Source of the DNA: Gymnorhina tibicen
Lineage: Eukaryota; Chordata; Aves; Passeriformes; Artamidae
Reading direction: 5' to 3'
Assembly (NCBI GenBank): GCA_013399875.1
Contig: VXAZ01000967.1
Coordinates: 60,836 to 124,835, forward strand
DNA length: 64,000 bases
The position numbers and the translations under genes are program-made. Positions 1 through 30,200 of the stretch are shown in pieces (position 1 is the first letter of the stretch; each line of letters starts with the position of its first letter). The notes under the pieces are model-generated. The model worked only from the letters and a program-made list of their open reading frames with translations, did not search any database and had not been told where the DNA came from.

Positions 1-99
1 CACGTGTCCATGATCTGAAATGTCTCCTGGACCTGATCCTCTCCTCTCTGCTCTCTGTACAGGGACTGGGGGCTCCCAGCACTCATCCTGTTACTTAGG

Positions 100-342
100 A
101 GTGACAGGACAAGGGAGAATGGCTTTGATATTGGGAAGAAATTCTTCCGTGTGAGGGTGGTAAGGCCCTGGCACAGGGTGCCCAGAGAAGCTGTGGCTGC
201 CCCATCCCTGGCAGTGTCCAAGGCCAGGCTGGACGGGGCTTGGAGCAACCTGGGATAGAAGAATGTGTCCCTGCCCATGGCAGAGGGTGGGACTGGATGA
301 GCTTCAAGGTCTCTTCCAACCCGAACCATTCCAGGATTCCAT
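100..342 (+). mobile_element. CR1 LINE 3'-end fragment
   Basis: This is a 5'-truncated CR1 retrotransposon tail in plus orientation. The segment carries the familiar CR1 3' block (gatattgggaagaaattctt, then the 'ggccctggcacagggtgccc' and 'gtccaaggccaggctgga' stretches) and ends near 'cattccaggattcc'. The same block recurs at 7575 and 49240. No coding part of the reverse transcriptase is present. The left boundary is approximate. Confidence 0.9.
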
Positions 343-1050
343 GTTCACTCAACATCCAAAACTGCAGCTACACCACTGATGCTGAATTATATGATAGTCG
401 GAGTCACAATTCCCATAGGCAACTCTGAGTGAATTCCCTCAGGGCAGTTCCCCAACTTTATATTTGAACTCTTCTTTCCTTAATCCTTTCCCAGGAGAGG
501 GCAGTGAGCCTCCTGCAGCTGTTCCAGGCCGGGATGGCAGCCACTGTTCCTGAGGGTGTGCTGCCTCCCCCTGAGTGACCGGGACATTTCACAGGGATAA
601 ACCCTGAAATCCCACAGCACACCCGGGAGAGGGACTCTGGAGTCAAGAGGGATTATTAAACTGCCTGAATATATAATTTCAGTGCTTTACCCAGCAAAAT
701 CTTGGTTATTTATCCAGGCTGGTGCTGATTTTAGAGTGAGTGACACTGAGAATGGGGATTTGAGGAGGAACATGGCCTATTTTCTAAGAAAATGGTTTGA
801 TTTTTAACATAAAACCGTATTATAGGCAGCAGCTGTAGTGAACATCACCCAGAGCACCTCATTGCACAAATTTGGGATTAGAATTTAGTTTTTTACGAAT
901 TCGGCAAAAACTTTCTAAACCACCTTTATCTACCCAGGGCAGAAATTTACATTTTTAGGAAAAAACGTTGACCTCTGTGAAAGATTTGAAAATTAATGGT
1001 TTTGATCACACTAAGGAAGAATTTTTTCTCCTCTGAATCCCAGCAGTTCC
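343..1050. other. Non-coding stretch left of the DEAF1 CpG island
   Basis: AT-rich unique-looking sequence without a recognisable exon, RNA gene or repeat. If TMEM80 lies head-to-head with DEAF1, this would be part of its first intron. I searched the minus strand for TMEM80-like transmembrane exons and found none. Confidence 0.5.
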
Positions 1051-1347
1051 TAATTTGAAGCAAAGATCTGGATTTTTATGCGGCATCTCTCGGCCTCAGG
1101 AAAGGGTCTTTCCCGGGATCGAGGTGCTCCTCAGCCCGCACATGCGCCAAGCCCCTGCTCACGCGCCCCCGGGAGCTGCCTCAGCGTGTCGGGGTTGTCG
1201 CGATAAGCCAACGGAGCTGGGCTCGACTTCGGCCCCGCCTCGCACTAGTCATGTCCCCCTGCGGGAGGTCACCTCTAGCACGGTGGGAGACAGCTCCCCC
1301 CGGTGTCCCGGAAAGGGCTGTCGTGTCACTATCGCGACATCTCTCAC

Positions 1348-1366
1348 CTCGGCTCGGTACCACCAT
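1348..1366 (-). CDS. TMEM80: Candidate first coding exon of TMEM80 (partial)
   Basis: On the minus strand an ATG at 1366-1364 in the context ccaagATGg opens a very short exon reading MVVPSR plus one base. It is followed immediately by a good donor (gtgaga, 1347-1342). As I recall it, human TMEM80 (a small multi-pass membrane protein of the transition-zone TMEM17/80/216/231 group) begins MAAPRRG and lies head-to-head with DEAF1, so position, strand, start and likely intron phase fit. The AAGATGG context is also typical of CpG-island genes with YY1-type starts. Later exons would lie left of the window and I could not find any inside it. The match covers only six residues, so this is a positional inference. 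Confidence 0.35.
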
Positions 1367-1444
1367 CTTGGCACCCCGCCCCGCCCGCCGGTCCTCCGCC
1401 GTCCCGGCAGCCCGCGCGCGGCCGCTCGCTCCGCCCAACCCGCC

Positions 1445-2089
1445 TTCGGGCGCGATCGGAGCGTTCGGCCCGGTTCGGTCGCTTTCGGGCGGATTCGGGC
1501 GCTGCCCGTTCGGGCGTCTCCGATCGGGCCGGCGAGCGGAGCTCGGGTGCGATCGGAGAGGACTCGGCACACATCGGCGCTCCTCGCTACCGCCTTCGGC
1601 AGAGATCGGAAACGGCTCGAGCGCGCTCGGGACTCTTCGCCTCGCCGGGCCGNNNNNNNNNNNNNNNNNNNNNNNNNNNNNNNNNNNNNNNNNNNNNNNN
1701 NNNNNNNNNNNNNNNNNNNNNNNNNNNNNNNNNNNNNNNNNNNNNNNNNNNNNNNNNNNNNNNNNNNNNNNNNNNNNNNNNNNNNNNNNNNNNNNNNNNN
1801 NNNNNNNNNNNNNNNNNNNGACTCTTCGCCTCGCCGGGCCGCACCGCTCGGGGACTCGGCCGCGTTCGGGCGGGCTCGGGTCTCACCCGATCCGTCAGGT
1901 ACCGCTTCGGGCCGCGCCGCGCGGACTCGGCCGCGCCCCATTGGCCAGCCGGCAGGGAGCGCGCGCGCCGGCCGCCTTCGCACGGGGCCCGAGCGGCTCG
2001 GGCCGCTTCGGGCCTCATCGGAAGTCGGTCGGAAGGCCCCGAACACGCTCGTCAGCGCTCGGGCAGGCTCGGCACCGCTCGGTTCGNCC
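1445..2089 (+). promoter_or_regulatory. Strand-biased TTCG/TCGG array in the DEAF1 promoter (candidate autoregulatory element)
   Basis: At least fourteen TTCG tetramers lie on the plus strand between 1445 and 2089 outside the gap; I found only one CGAA (2040-2043). The clearest block is 1441-1500: six consecutive decamers each with a TCGG core, with TTCG starting at 1445, 1464, 1474, 1484 and 1494 and an ATCGG filling the phase at about 1455. TCGG continues at roughly 10-bp intervals to 1606. The SAND domain of DEAF1 is known to recognise TTCG-type half-sites and the factor is known to repress its own promoter. Use of this array by DEAF1 is inference; a degenerate GC-rich tandem repeat is the alternative. 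Confidence 0.5.
1653..1819. other. Assembly gap (167 N) flanked by a 22-bp direct repeat
   Basis: The run of N is bordered on both sides by the same 22 bases (1631-1652 and 1820-1841; they begin gactcttcgcctcgcc). The contig ends therefore overlap, or the gap spans a tandem repeat. Single N bases also occur at 2086 and 33346, both in CpG-rich promoter DNA. Confidence 0.95.
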
Positions 2090-2117
2090 CGAGGAGGAGG
2101 AGGAGGCGGTAACGGTG

Positions 2118-20941
<18,824 letters not shown>

Positions 20942-21530
20942 GCGTTCTACCTCCGCAGCTGTTCATGGACACGCGGGGCCGGCTGGATCGGCGACCGGCG
21001 GGAACGGTCTGTCCTGTGCCAGCAGCACTCTCCTCACTAGCAGACTCATTTTTCATTGACTTTTTGATACTGTGACAGCATTTGTCTACTCCCAATCCCC
21101 TTCCAAAGCTTTGGATAATACAGAGACTGTGAAAACTTCATCTGGAACCCTCTCCCTTCCGTCCTGACCCCAACTGGCTTTGGGAGGCTTTGCCTTTGCG
21201 TGACTGGATCCTCCACCATGTGGATTACAGCAGTCTCCTCATCTCTCTTGAGATGGATCTAAAGCAGGTGCTGCAAGGAGATCTGCCAGTGCTTCCTCCT
21301 ACCAGGGCCTCCCTAACTCTTGTTAGAGAAGAGAAACGAATCTTTGTTTTGTTTATTTAATTGCCTTGATAAAGTCGGTCCAAGTTCTTGTTCTTAGTTT
21401 GGCATTTAAAGGATTTGTGTTTTGCCTGTGTTCCGTCTGTGCTGGGCAAATTTGGAACACACTGGAGCTTCTCCACTTAAATACAGTTGAAAAATTAAAT
21501 GTTGTTAAATAAAATGCGGTGAAAGCACGA
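20942..21530 (+). other. DEAF1: DEAF1 3' UTR with AATAAA signal at 21508-21513
   Basis: About 0.6 kb between the TGA and a canonical polyadenylation hexamer (gttaaataaaatg). Cleavage is expected some 15-25 bases later. The length is an inference from the first good signal. Confidence 0.7.
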
Positions 21531-21991
21531 GTGTGCCCAGCGGTTCCCTTTAATTCCCAGGGCAGCACTTTGGGGTATGGGTAACTGCATAGGTGGGTGC
21601 ATCAACAGGTACACGTGTGTCCGTACTCCCTGTCTACCTAGGAGGTGTTTTCTCCACAGGGAAGCACAGCCTCGTTCCACAGCGTGCCTGGAATGTCAGT
21701 CATAGCATCCAGCTGGCCAGAATCAGATGGGATCAAGCCCAAGGTGAGCACACATGGAAATGGGGCTGTCCTCTGACTGTAGAAGCTGCTAATTAGAGAT
21801 GTGCTAACCATTAGGGAGTTACTTGCTTTGCTCACTGCAAACATCTGTCCCATGGAGGGAAGTGACAGGGCTCCCACAGTCGGTGGCAGGTGGTGAGTGT
21901 CGCTTCCTGGCTGTTTCCTGGGAAAGTTATTCCTCGTAACACAGAGCTGAGCAGGCCCAGGGGACAGCACTGCGGTGCCATCGAGGGCGAG
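21531..21991. other. Intergenic, DEAF1 side
   Basis: No exon, RNA gene or repeat recognised between the DEAF1 polyA signal and the LTR-like element. Confidence 0.5.
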
Positions 21992-22408
21992 TGTGGTGTA
22001 CCCCTATTCCATATCCCTGCCTGCCCTTTCCTTGTGGCTTCCCCCTTCCCCCAGCTCTAGTCCAAACTACTCCCTCAGGTTCTCCCTATTGGCTCTTATC
22101 CTAACTCTGCTCTTGTACCGCCCTTGTACCGTCCCTATGCCGTGCCCTGTGCTCTCTCCACCCCCCTGTTCCCCAAGAGAGGGACTCCCAAATCACATGC
22201 TCGCTATCTCTGCCTTGGGGATTAGCCAGCCACCAGCTTCTCTCTGCCCTGGGCACCGTGCCATGTGCTAGCCCTCTGCCTATGGGGGCTATCTCATGTG
22301 CTGGTCCTAGGCCTTGGGGAGTTAGCATGGAATAAAGACCTTCTGCAGTCTCCATGCAAGAGAGCCTTCTCGCCTCCTTTACTGCCACCGTGTTGTTGTG
22401 AGCTGACA
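21992..22408 (+). mobile_element. Solo-LTR-like element between DEAF1 and DRD4
   Basis: A C/T-rich block that begins TGTGGTGTACCCC and ends GAGCTGACA. A polyA signal (catggaataaagacc, 22331-22336) sits about 75 bp before the end and is followed by a T/C-rich U5-like tail. Order and ends fit an LTR of about 417 bp in plus orientation. There is no internal retroviral sequence, and I could not confirm a target-site duplication. Confidence 0.5.
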
Positions 22409-24210
22409 ATAACTGAGATAGCTCGGGCTGCCGAAAGGCTGCGGGAAAGTGGTTCTCCCACTCCTTAAGGATGCCCTGTGGCGCTCTCAGGAAGGTTGCG
22501 GCGTGCCTTACCAACACAGAAACTACGCACAGCAACAGGCGAGGAGCTGGTAGCCACAGCGTGCAGCTCCTCCAGAAGGAACTGTGCTTCCAATGAAAGC
22601 CAAGCAGGAACTGAGGCAGGATGGGAACAGAAATTATCTGTGATACTCCTGGGAAGGAAACAACAGGGAACTCCTTCCGTTCCCATAGCGAAATGCTCAC
22701 TCCTGCTTCCTAGAGTAATACTTGAGTATTGGCAATGGTTTCTGCTCACAGTTAAATGCTGATTGCCTGTTGTCTAGAACTTGGAGACAATTAGTTAATT
22801 GAGAAGACAGTCTTAATTGAGCCCCCAGTAACACAGCTCATTTACAAGGTTTCTTGCATCCCACATTCAGATGCAGCAAAGACAGCTCCGAAATAGCACC
22901 CTTGGAGTGCTAAAGCTGCACTTCCAGCGTCAAATGCAGCTTCTGGTTGGAAATTATTCCTGTTGTGTTGCTATGCTTCACTCCCCAGAGCCATCCCTGT
23001 CCAGCCTGGCTGGTGTGAGCAGTGGGGCTCTGCCTGGATTCAGGACAAGCACAGCTCCATGGACAGGTAAGCTGGGCACTAGGCACTGGTTTGCCAGGCC
23101 TCCTGCTTGTGTAGGTGACTGGGCAGCAGCTGAGAGTCCCCCACTGTCCCTAAGTAGTAGCTTGTGGCCAGGTATAGCCAAGCCTCAGTCACTGAATTCT
23201 GGCTTTACTGCACCTTTTTAAGAGGAAAAAAATCTGTAAGGGCGTGGGGCAACTTACCTGGATGACAGAATGGTAGGTGTGACTCAGCTGTCATTAAAGC
23301 TCTCTGGGACCTGAGAAAGCCCACGGTGCCCTGGTACCTGGGGCAGCTGCGCCCCAACCCAGCAAGCGACAGCTCAGAAATCCACAATACAGTCAGGTGG
23401 GAATTGAGCCTGTTTGCTGATGAGAAATTGAGCATTTGCTATTTTTAGTCAAAGGAACGCTCAGGACATCCCTTTTCCATTCTGCTTCCAAGCAAATTCC
23501 CCCCTGGAAAACAACAATCCCATACAAAATTATTACTTGGAAGACTGTCATTTTCTGCAATATTCTTCTCCCCTCCAAGCCTCAGCGATGAGTATCACCT
23601 GTCCCACTGGCTGCTGTGCTGTGGCTGTCGCTACATGCAGGTTCACCTAAAGGTATGAAGGAATTTTTCCTGAGGCTGGAAATGGTTCCTGGCAGGAATC
23701 ATGTGGCTTCACAGGAAATTCTGGAGCACTAGCAATAATATTATGGTGCCTATATAAGACCCTTGTTAAACATGAGTGAAATCAGGTTTTGGGTTTAAAA
23801 TTACCAAGGATAAGGGGAAAGGAGGTTGCATAGGTAGATTCACCCTCACCTGGCATTTGGACATCTGGAAATGAGCTTGGTATCCTTGTCTGGTATGTGG
23901 ACATCTGGGAAATTAGCTTAACAGCCTTTTCTCCCCCAGACTCATGTCCATGTCATCTCACAGCCCTGTTTAATACCACCCCAGAAGCCAGAAGATTAGA
24001 AATTACTATTATTATCCCTGCTTACATCAAGCACCAAGTGTTAAAGAAGTGGCTACGCTTGCAGTTTCCAGTGGGTAGAGGATCCGAGCTACATCCACTG
24101 GCCCTCACCTGTAACACCTTACTACAAGGACCTGGGCAGCCCCTTCCTTCAGCTGCCAGCTCTCCTCATCCTCCCCTCATCCCCAAAAAAGACAGCAGAC
24201 CAGAGGCAGA
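22409..24210. other. Intergenic between the convergent genes DEAF1 and DRD4
   Basis: No coding exon recognised on either strand. One imperfect tandem duplication of about 40 bp sits at 23848-23920 (shared core ggacatctgg). The rest looks unique. Confidence 0.5.
23848..23920 (+). repeat. Two-copy imperfect 40-bp tandem duplication
   Basis: Copy 1 contains tttggacatctggaaatgag and copy 2 contains tgtggacatctgggaaatta, offset by about 40 bp. Small and of no evident function. Confidence 0.6.
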
Positions 24211-24218
24211 AATAGATC

Positions 24219-24224
24219 TTTAAT
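24219..24224 (-). other. DRD4: DRD4 polyadenylation signal (ATTAAA)
   Basis: On the minus strand gttcattaaagatc lies about 62 bp beyond the DRD4 stop codon. It is the nearest hexamer and implies a very short 3' UTR. Confidence 0.55.
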
Positions 24225-24285
24225 GAACTATACAAAAATCACCCAGTGGTTCCTCCTGCCCGGTGGTTCCTCCTGCACGGAGGGC

Positions 24286-27200
24286 TCAGCAGAAGAGCTG
24301 CAAGACTTTGCGGAAGAAGTTCCTGAACTCGGCATTAAACACGGTGTAAATGATGGGGTTGAGAGCACTGTTGACGTAGCCCAGCCAAGTGACAGTGCTG
24401 GTGACTTGAGGGGGGATGGAGCAGGACTTGCAGAGAGCCCTGGTAATGTGCACCACAAAAAAAGGTGTCCAGCAGAAGAGAAAAGCACCTGCCAGGAGGA
24501 CAATAAAGAGAGAAGGTGATGTGAATGTTCAAAAGGGTTTAATTTAACAAAGCCTGAGCCAAACAAGACAGACACAGTTCAGGCACTCGGGGAAAAGGCA
24601 GCAGCTGTGCTGACATGTGGAGCTGGGCTTATGCCCAGGCAAAAAACTGGGATGTCTTTCCTGTCCTAACCACTGATGAAAAGTCTTAAGTTAGTCTCTC
24701 TTTGGCTTTGAATGTAAGATATTGTGACTCCCTTCTTCCTTTGCCTTGAAGGGAGATTGGGTTATAAACACTGCATGAGTTCTTTCCCAAGGGTGGTGGG
24801 TTTTGGCACTGCTCTGGATTCACCCAGGTCCTGCCAGTCTGAGTGCTGTGGTGGGACAAGGTGGCACATTTCCCACCCTCCCCAGCCATCCCTGACAGCC
24901 ACTCACCAACAACAACCGGCAGCACCCGCATGGCCTTGCGCTCCCGGCCGTTGATCTTGGCCCGCTTGCGCCCGTGCCCTGGGTGCGGGTACCTGAGGTG
25001 TGGGTAGGACACAGTCTGGATCCCATTGTTCATCCCACACTCCCCAGGGAGGCCAGCATGGGCATAGGGGCTGCACTCTGGTGGCCCCAGCCGGGTCTGC
25101 TCTCTCTCCATCAAGGTTGGGGGGTGATACAGCTTCCTATTGGCTCCATAGATGCAGCCCCTCAGCTTGGCTTTCCGGGCTTCTTCCCAGCGCTTGAGTC
25201 CTTGGAACATGCCACAGTACAGCACCAGCATGATGGGGCATGGGATGAAGAAGGAGCAGATGGAGGAATACACGATGTAGTTGTCATCCTCCAGCTGGCA
25301 CAACCTGGGGTCCCGGTCTGGGACGTTATTGAGGCCAAATATGACTGGGGATGCCACAGCAAAGGCGAGTATCCAGGTGGTAGATATAAGGATCAGCTGC
25401 CGCAGGTCGATCTGTCGTCGGTTGTAGTTGAATGGGATTTGAACAGCGATGAACCTGCCAACACAGCCCCAGGTGAGCCAGTCCTAGTGTGGTGGTGGCA
25501 CCACTGGTAATGTAACCGAGGGGCCCCAAGCTCCTTGTCACTGTCCTCCCCCCATGAATTTACTTTACACAGCCGAGGCCTGGGCTACAACCAGAACAGC
25601 CAAGGGACAGGTCTGGCTTGTCACACAAGGAGCTTTCAGCTTGGCTGGCACTGATGGGACACAAACCTGGTGGTGGGGGACATTAGGGCAGAACACCCTC
25701 CTTAGAGGATGGCAGGATCCTCCCAGCTTGGGACTCTGGCAAGGGCCTATGGAACCAGTGTGCTGCCCAGGCACAGCCAGAGCAGGAAGCCACTCACCGA
25801 TCCACGCTGATAGCACACAGGTTGAAGATGGAGGCCGTGCACAGCATCACATCCATGGTCATCAGGGCATCACACAGCACTGTGCTGAGGGACCACACTC
25901 CTCCCTGGAACTGAAAAGATCCCTGGGGTCAGGAGATGCTGTGTCCTTTAAAACGACAGGAACACGGCCATGCCTGGGTGCCTCAGCCACTCATGTTTCT
26001 TCCAAACAAGCAGCCCAAAGCTGAGTGCTCCTCCCATGGCACGATGCTCCCAGCACAGCAGCATCACATGGGAATCAGCCTCACACAGAGTCCACAGCCT
26101 GCTCAGGGCTTGTGGTTCTGGCCTGGCAGGAGAACTGAGCCCTCAGACCATCAGCACAGCCAAGTGAGTCATGCTGGGCAGAGAAACAGACACAGGACAT
26201 TGTGCCGCCTTAGGTGAGGGCAGGAACCCCCGAACTCCTCAAACCCCCCATTTCAGCACCCCAAGATCTCCCCAGCAAGGCAGTGTTGCCTGCACAACAT
26301 CCTGAGCTCAGCCCCCAAGCAAGCAAGAGACAGAGCACAAAGCTCCTCTTCCACTTCTGTGTCCCAACCGCTCCAACCCCCTGTTTGCAGATTATGTGAA
26401 TGGTTTCCCTGTGTTACACAACTGTTCTGTCCTGGCAGGCAAAGCACAAGTCCAGCCTCTGGAGACCAGGCAGTGAGTAACAACCTCTGATTCTCTCTCC
26501 ACAGTCACAGGCACCAGGGCAGAGCAGCAGGGACTGGTGTCAGTGCTCTGAACCACCTGAAGGTGTTGATTCTGCCATCCTTGGTGATTTTCAGCTTGGT
26601 CATGTCTCAACCAGCTCTGCACAGCCCATGGTACAGGACAGGCAGCAGGACAGACAGAAGGACAGCAATAGCTGATGCTGGTACAGCCAGAAACCACTTG
26701 CAGCACTTTGTTCCAGTCGAGCTCTCGTCTTGCCCAGGTACAAACCCAGCTTGTTCATTTAATATTTAAGCACTTCTTAGGCTGATACAGAAATAGGTCA
26801 CCTTGATCCCATTCCTGTGCCATTATTCCCATGAGCTCCTTGAGCACGGGCAGAGACCTATCAGTTTGCTCACACCTGCACAGGCAAACCAGGAGGCTCA
26901 ATAGGCTGTCATCACAAGGGCAGCACGGAATTCTTCCTCTGGGTTTGAGATTGTGAGGAAAACTCCAGCATCCTTTGGGTCCCTCTGCAGAGAGAGGTTC
27001 GGTTAAGAACCCAACATGGTATACAAATAAGTATCATTTTAGCTTGAAAACAGTGTTTAGTAGCAATGGCCCCTTGTCATGTCTGACTCACTTTATTCTG
27101 ATATTGCAAAATACCAAACACTGTCTATACCCTCTATATGCTTTTATTAAAATATATATGATAAATATTCCTATGGCATATATATTGCTACATGTAATAT

Positions 27201-30200
27201 ATATAATTTACTATGTATGTTTATCTACAGATAATGTGCATCATCTAATATATGTAATTTACTTTATAGTTTTATCTATAGAAAATGTACTACATAAACA
27301 GTATTTATATATATATAAATCCCAGGGACTTTTTTCTGTATAGCAATAGTCAGCCAGTGCTCATAGAGTCTAATGTTGCTGCCCTCTAATGTTGCAGCTT
27401 TCAGGAAGAAGGTATGGATTTGTTCCTGTACTGGTGCTAAACAACAGGTTCTGGTTTCATTCATCCCAGCACGGAGTGGAGCCACATGGGGAACACACCC
27501 CACAGAACGCTGGGAAGGTGCCAAACCCCAGCCCCTGCCAGCAACAGGGCAGGCAGTTCTGCAGGGATTAATATCAGCCAGTAAGGATGTCAAGCACAGG
27601 ATTATGATTAGAGAAGCTGTAAAGCCAAAGGAGCCTCTGAAGTAACTGTTTGGCTATTTTTGTACAGCATCTCCTTGAGATACCTCCAGGGGAGCTCTGG
27701 AGTCAGACCTGAGTGCTTCATTCAGCCTCTTCTCTAGCACAGAGCAGCCACCCCAAACTGAATTTGGGACCCAAATCATCAAAAACCAAATTTCTGCCAA
27801 GCTCACTGGGATCTTGACAAGTTCAGTTCAGCTTATGAGAGAGGAAGTTTGATTTTGGGCTACGGTTTTCCAAACCAATTTGTGATTTGGGGGAACTAAT
27901 TGATTCTGAAAAGGACAAGGGCTCTCAGGCTGCAGCACCTTTGGAGTATGTGAGAGTAAAATTGGGCGCTTGGAAAATGCTATAAACCCTTCCCTTTTGC
28001 CACCAACCCTCAAGACTCTGGCTTTGAGGAAGGTGCTAGGAGAGAACTTCCCATTCTATGGTGTTTGTCACCTGCCCACCTTGGCAAAACGTGCCAAGGA
28101 CCTCTCTGATGGGAGAGTGACTTTAGATTAGAGGCTTTGCTAGACCATGTGATTAAGGAGTACCTAATTCCAGGAGGTTGCAGCAGATTAGCCCATCAAG
28201 GTACACAGTGTAGAGATTCAGGGATCACAAACAGCTCAAGCTTCCTTTAAGAAGTGCTCCAGAGCAACTCCACCTTCAGCAGCTCTTTGGGTTCTCCACT
28301 TTTCCAGAATACAATGCAGAAGATTTTATAGGATGCTGGATGGCAGGAGACAAACTTGGCTTCCTGAACACCCTTGCAGCTGCCTTCCTAGTCAGCCCAT
28401 TCTGGTGTCCTTATTCCTAAGCACAGCTGATTTGTAAGGAAAACTTTGCCTTCTAAAGCAGCCTGATGCCAGAAGAGCTCCTGAGGGCAGGAGCCAGGAC
28501 AGAGCCAAAGGTTTTAGTCCTATTTCCTCTGATACCAGCTCTTGTCTCAGTCCTGCCATATGCAGGGAACAGCAAGAGCCTGAAAGGGAATTAGGAGATG
28601 CCTGGCTGGACTTTGAACGAGCATCTGCCTCAGTGTGGCCATTGCTCAAGGACATGGCATGGAGTGAGAAGGCTGTGACACTGGCTGGAAGAGGAATAGT
28701 CCTTGCCAGTGGGCAAAGTCCAGCATCAGAACCAAAGAATTGTCCCCATGTCAACCAGAAGCTGACTTGGGGCCTTTTGTCATGAGTTGTGACAACTGTT
28801 AGAGTCCCCAGAAGACACAACGCAGCCTGCAAGGGGAGAGGAAGAGGGAGTGGGACATAAGACAGAGGTGCCTCACGTCTGCTCTGATGTTCTTTCTTAA
28901 CTTAAATCACTGAGGTCAAGGCTCTTCAGAGATGAGGAGCAAGTCTGATCATCCACCTGAGACATTATGAGGGCCTAAAATTCCAAGACACCCAGTTACC
29001 AGTCTCTGAAAATAAACCCCTAAGCACTGATTTGTCACTGCTGGCCTGTCTCACCTCCCTGGTACTTCGTGTGGCTCAGACATCAGCCAGGCCCAGAATA
29101 ACGACTATTTCCACTAAAGCTGTAACATTCTAAGAAAGACTAATCCTGAATCCTGCTGCAAACAAGCTGACATGCATTCACAGAGAGCCAGGGGAAATTT
29201 GGAGAGGGTAGAGGTCTGGTCTCTCATTAGAGGAGCTGCATCACAGGCACACAGAAAATACTGCAAGAAAAGAGATGTTTTGATACCGAACCAGCGACAC
29301 CCTGAAAGTTTTAGGCAGAACCCATCACCCTCACCAAGATAAGAAGATAGCTCATGTGGTTTTTACTGGCTGCTCCATCACCATGCCTGCTGGGAACACT
29401 CATCTTCCCTGACTTGGAGAAGGAGCCAGGTAAACATGCAAATCTGCTCAAACTGTTTCCTCTTTTCCGTAATCACTTACACAGGTCTTAGTGGCAAAGA
29501 TGTTTACATAACCAACACCCTCAGCTCCTGCCAGCAGCTTCCTGGCTCAGGCCTGTTCCGCAGCTCTGCTGCTCAGCAGGGATTAGCAGAGAGCTGATCA
29601 CAGGAGCAGCAGGTACAGTACAGGTGTGCTCCACAGTGCAGTCCACGTGTGGAGGTTGTCCTGGTTCCTGCCCTAATTGCTGCGACGCCTCCACTTAATG
29701 AGGACTGTATAAACTCCTGCAAGTATCCCAGAGTCTTTGGGACTCCTGCCATTGTCACTGTCTCTGGGAAGAAGAAGCAGTTACACACAAGGCAAGCCTT
29801 TGGAGCCATGCAGCTCCCTCCCAAAGCCACCCCTCTAGAGCCAAGTGATATCCTGCAGTAACTCCACAGCACCTGAAGCTCTGCTTCCTCAGGTAACCCG
29901 TTTCAGAGCTACCAGTGTTCCAGGCACTCTTTGGGATTGTCTCCTGGCCGCTCTTCACATGAAAGCAGAACTCTGTTCCTCAGGAATAACTGTTAATACC
30001 CGGCCATCTCCTTCCCCCTTGCTTCCCATCATCCCTGCCTTTCTGGCACTGGATTGATTGCTGGAAAGCACTTGACATGCTCACCAGAAAGCCAAGGCTG
30101 GCAGAAGAGCAGTGCAATTTCCCCATGGAAGTTACCATTACCTCTCCCTGTCATACTGCTAAGACCTGAGATTCCCAAGCAAGCAGGAAGATAAATGCCT

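Noticed and set aside
22101..22700. 199-codon minus-strand frame
   Set aside because: It overlaps the LTR-like element and its flank, shows no family features and has no splice partner.
24223..24519. Plus-strand frame of 98 codons
   Set aside because: It is the shadow of DRD4 exon 4 on the opposite strand.
27125..27330. AT-rich block as a replication origin or matrix attachment site
   Set aside because: Only base composition supports it; such blocks are common in introns.
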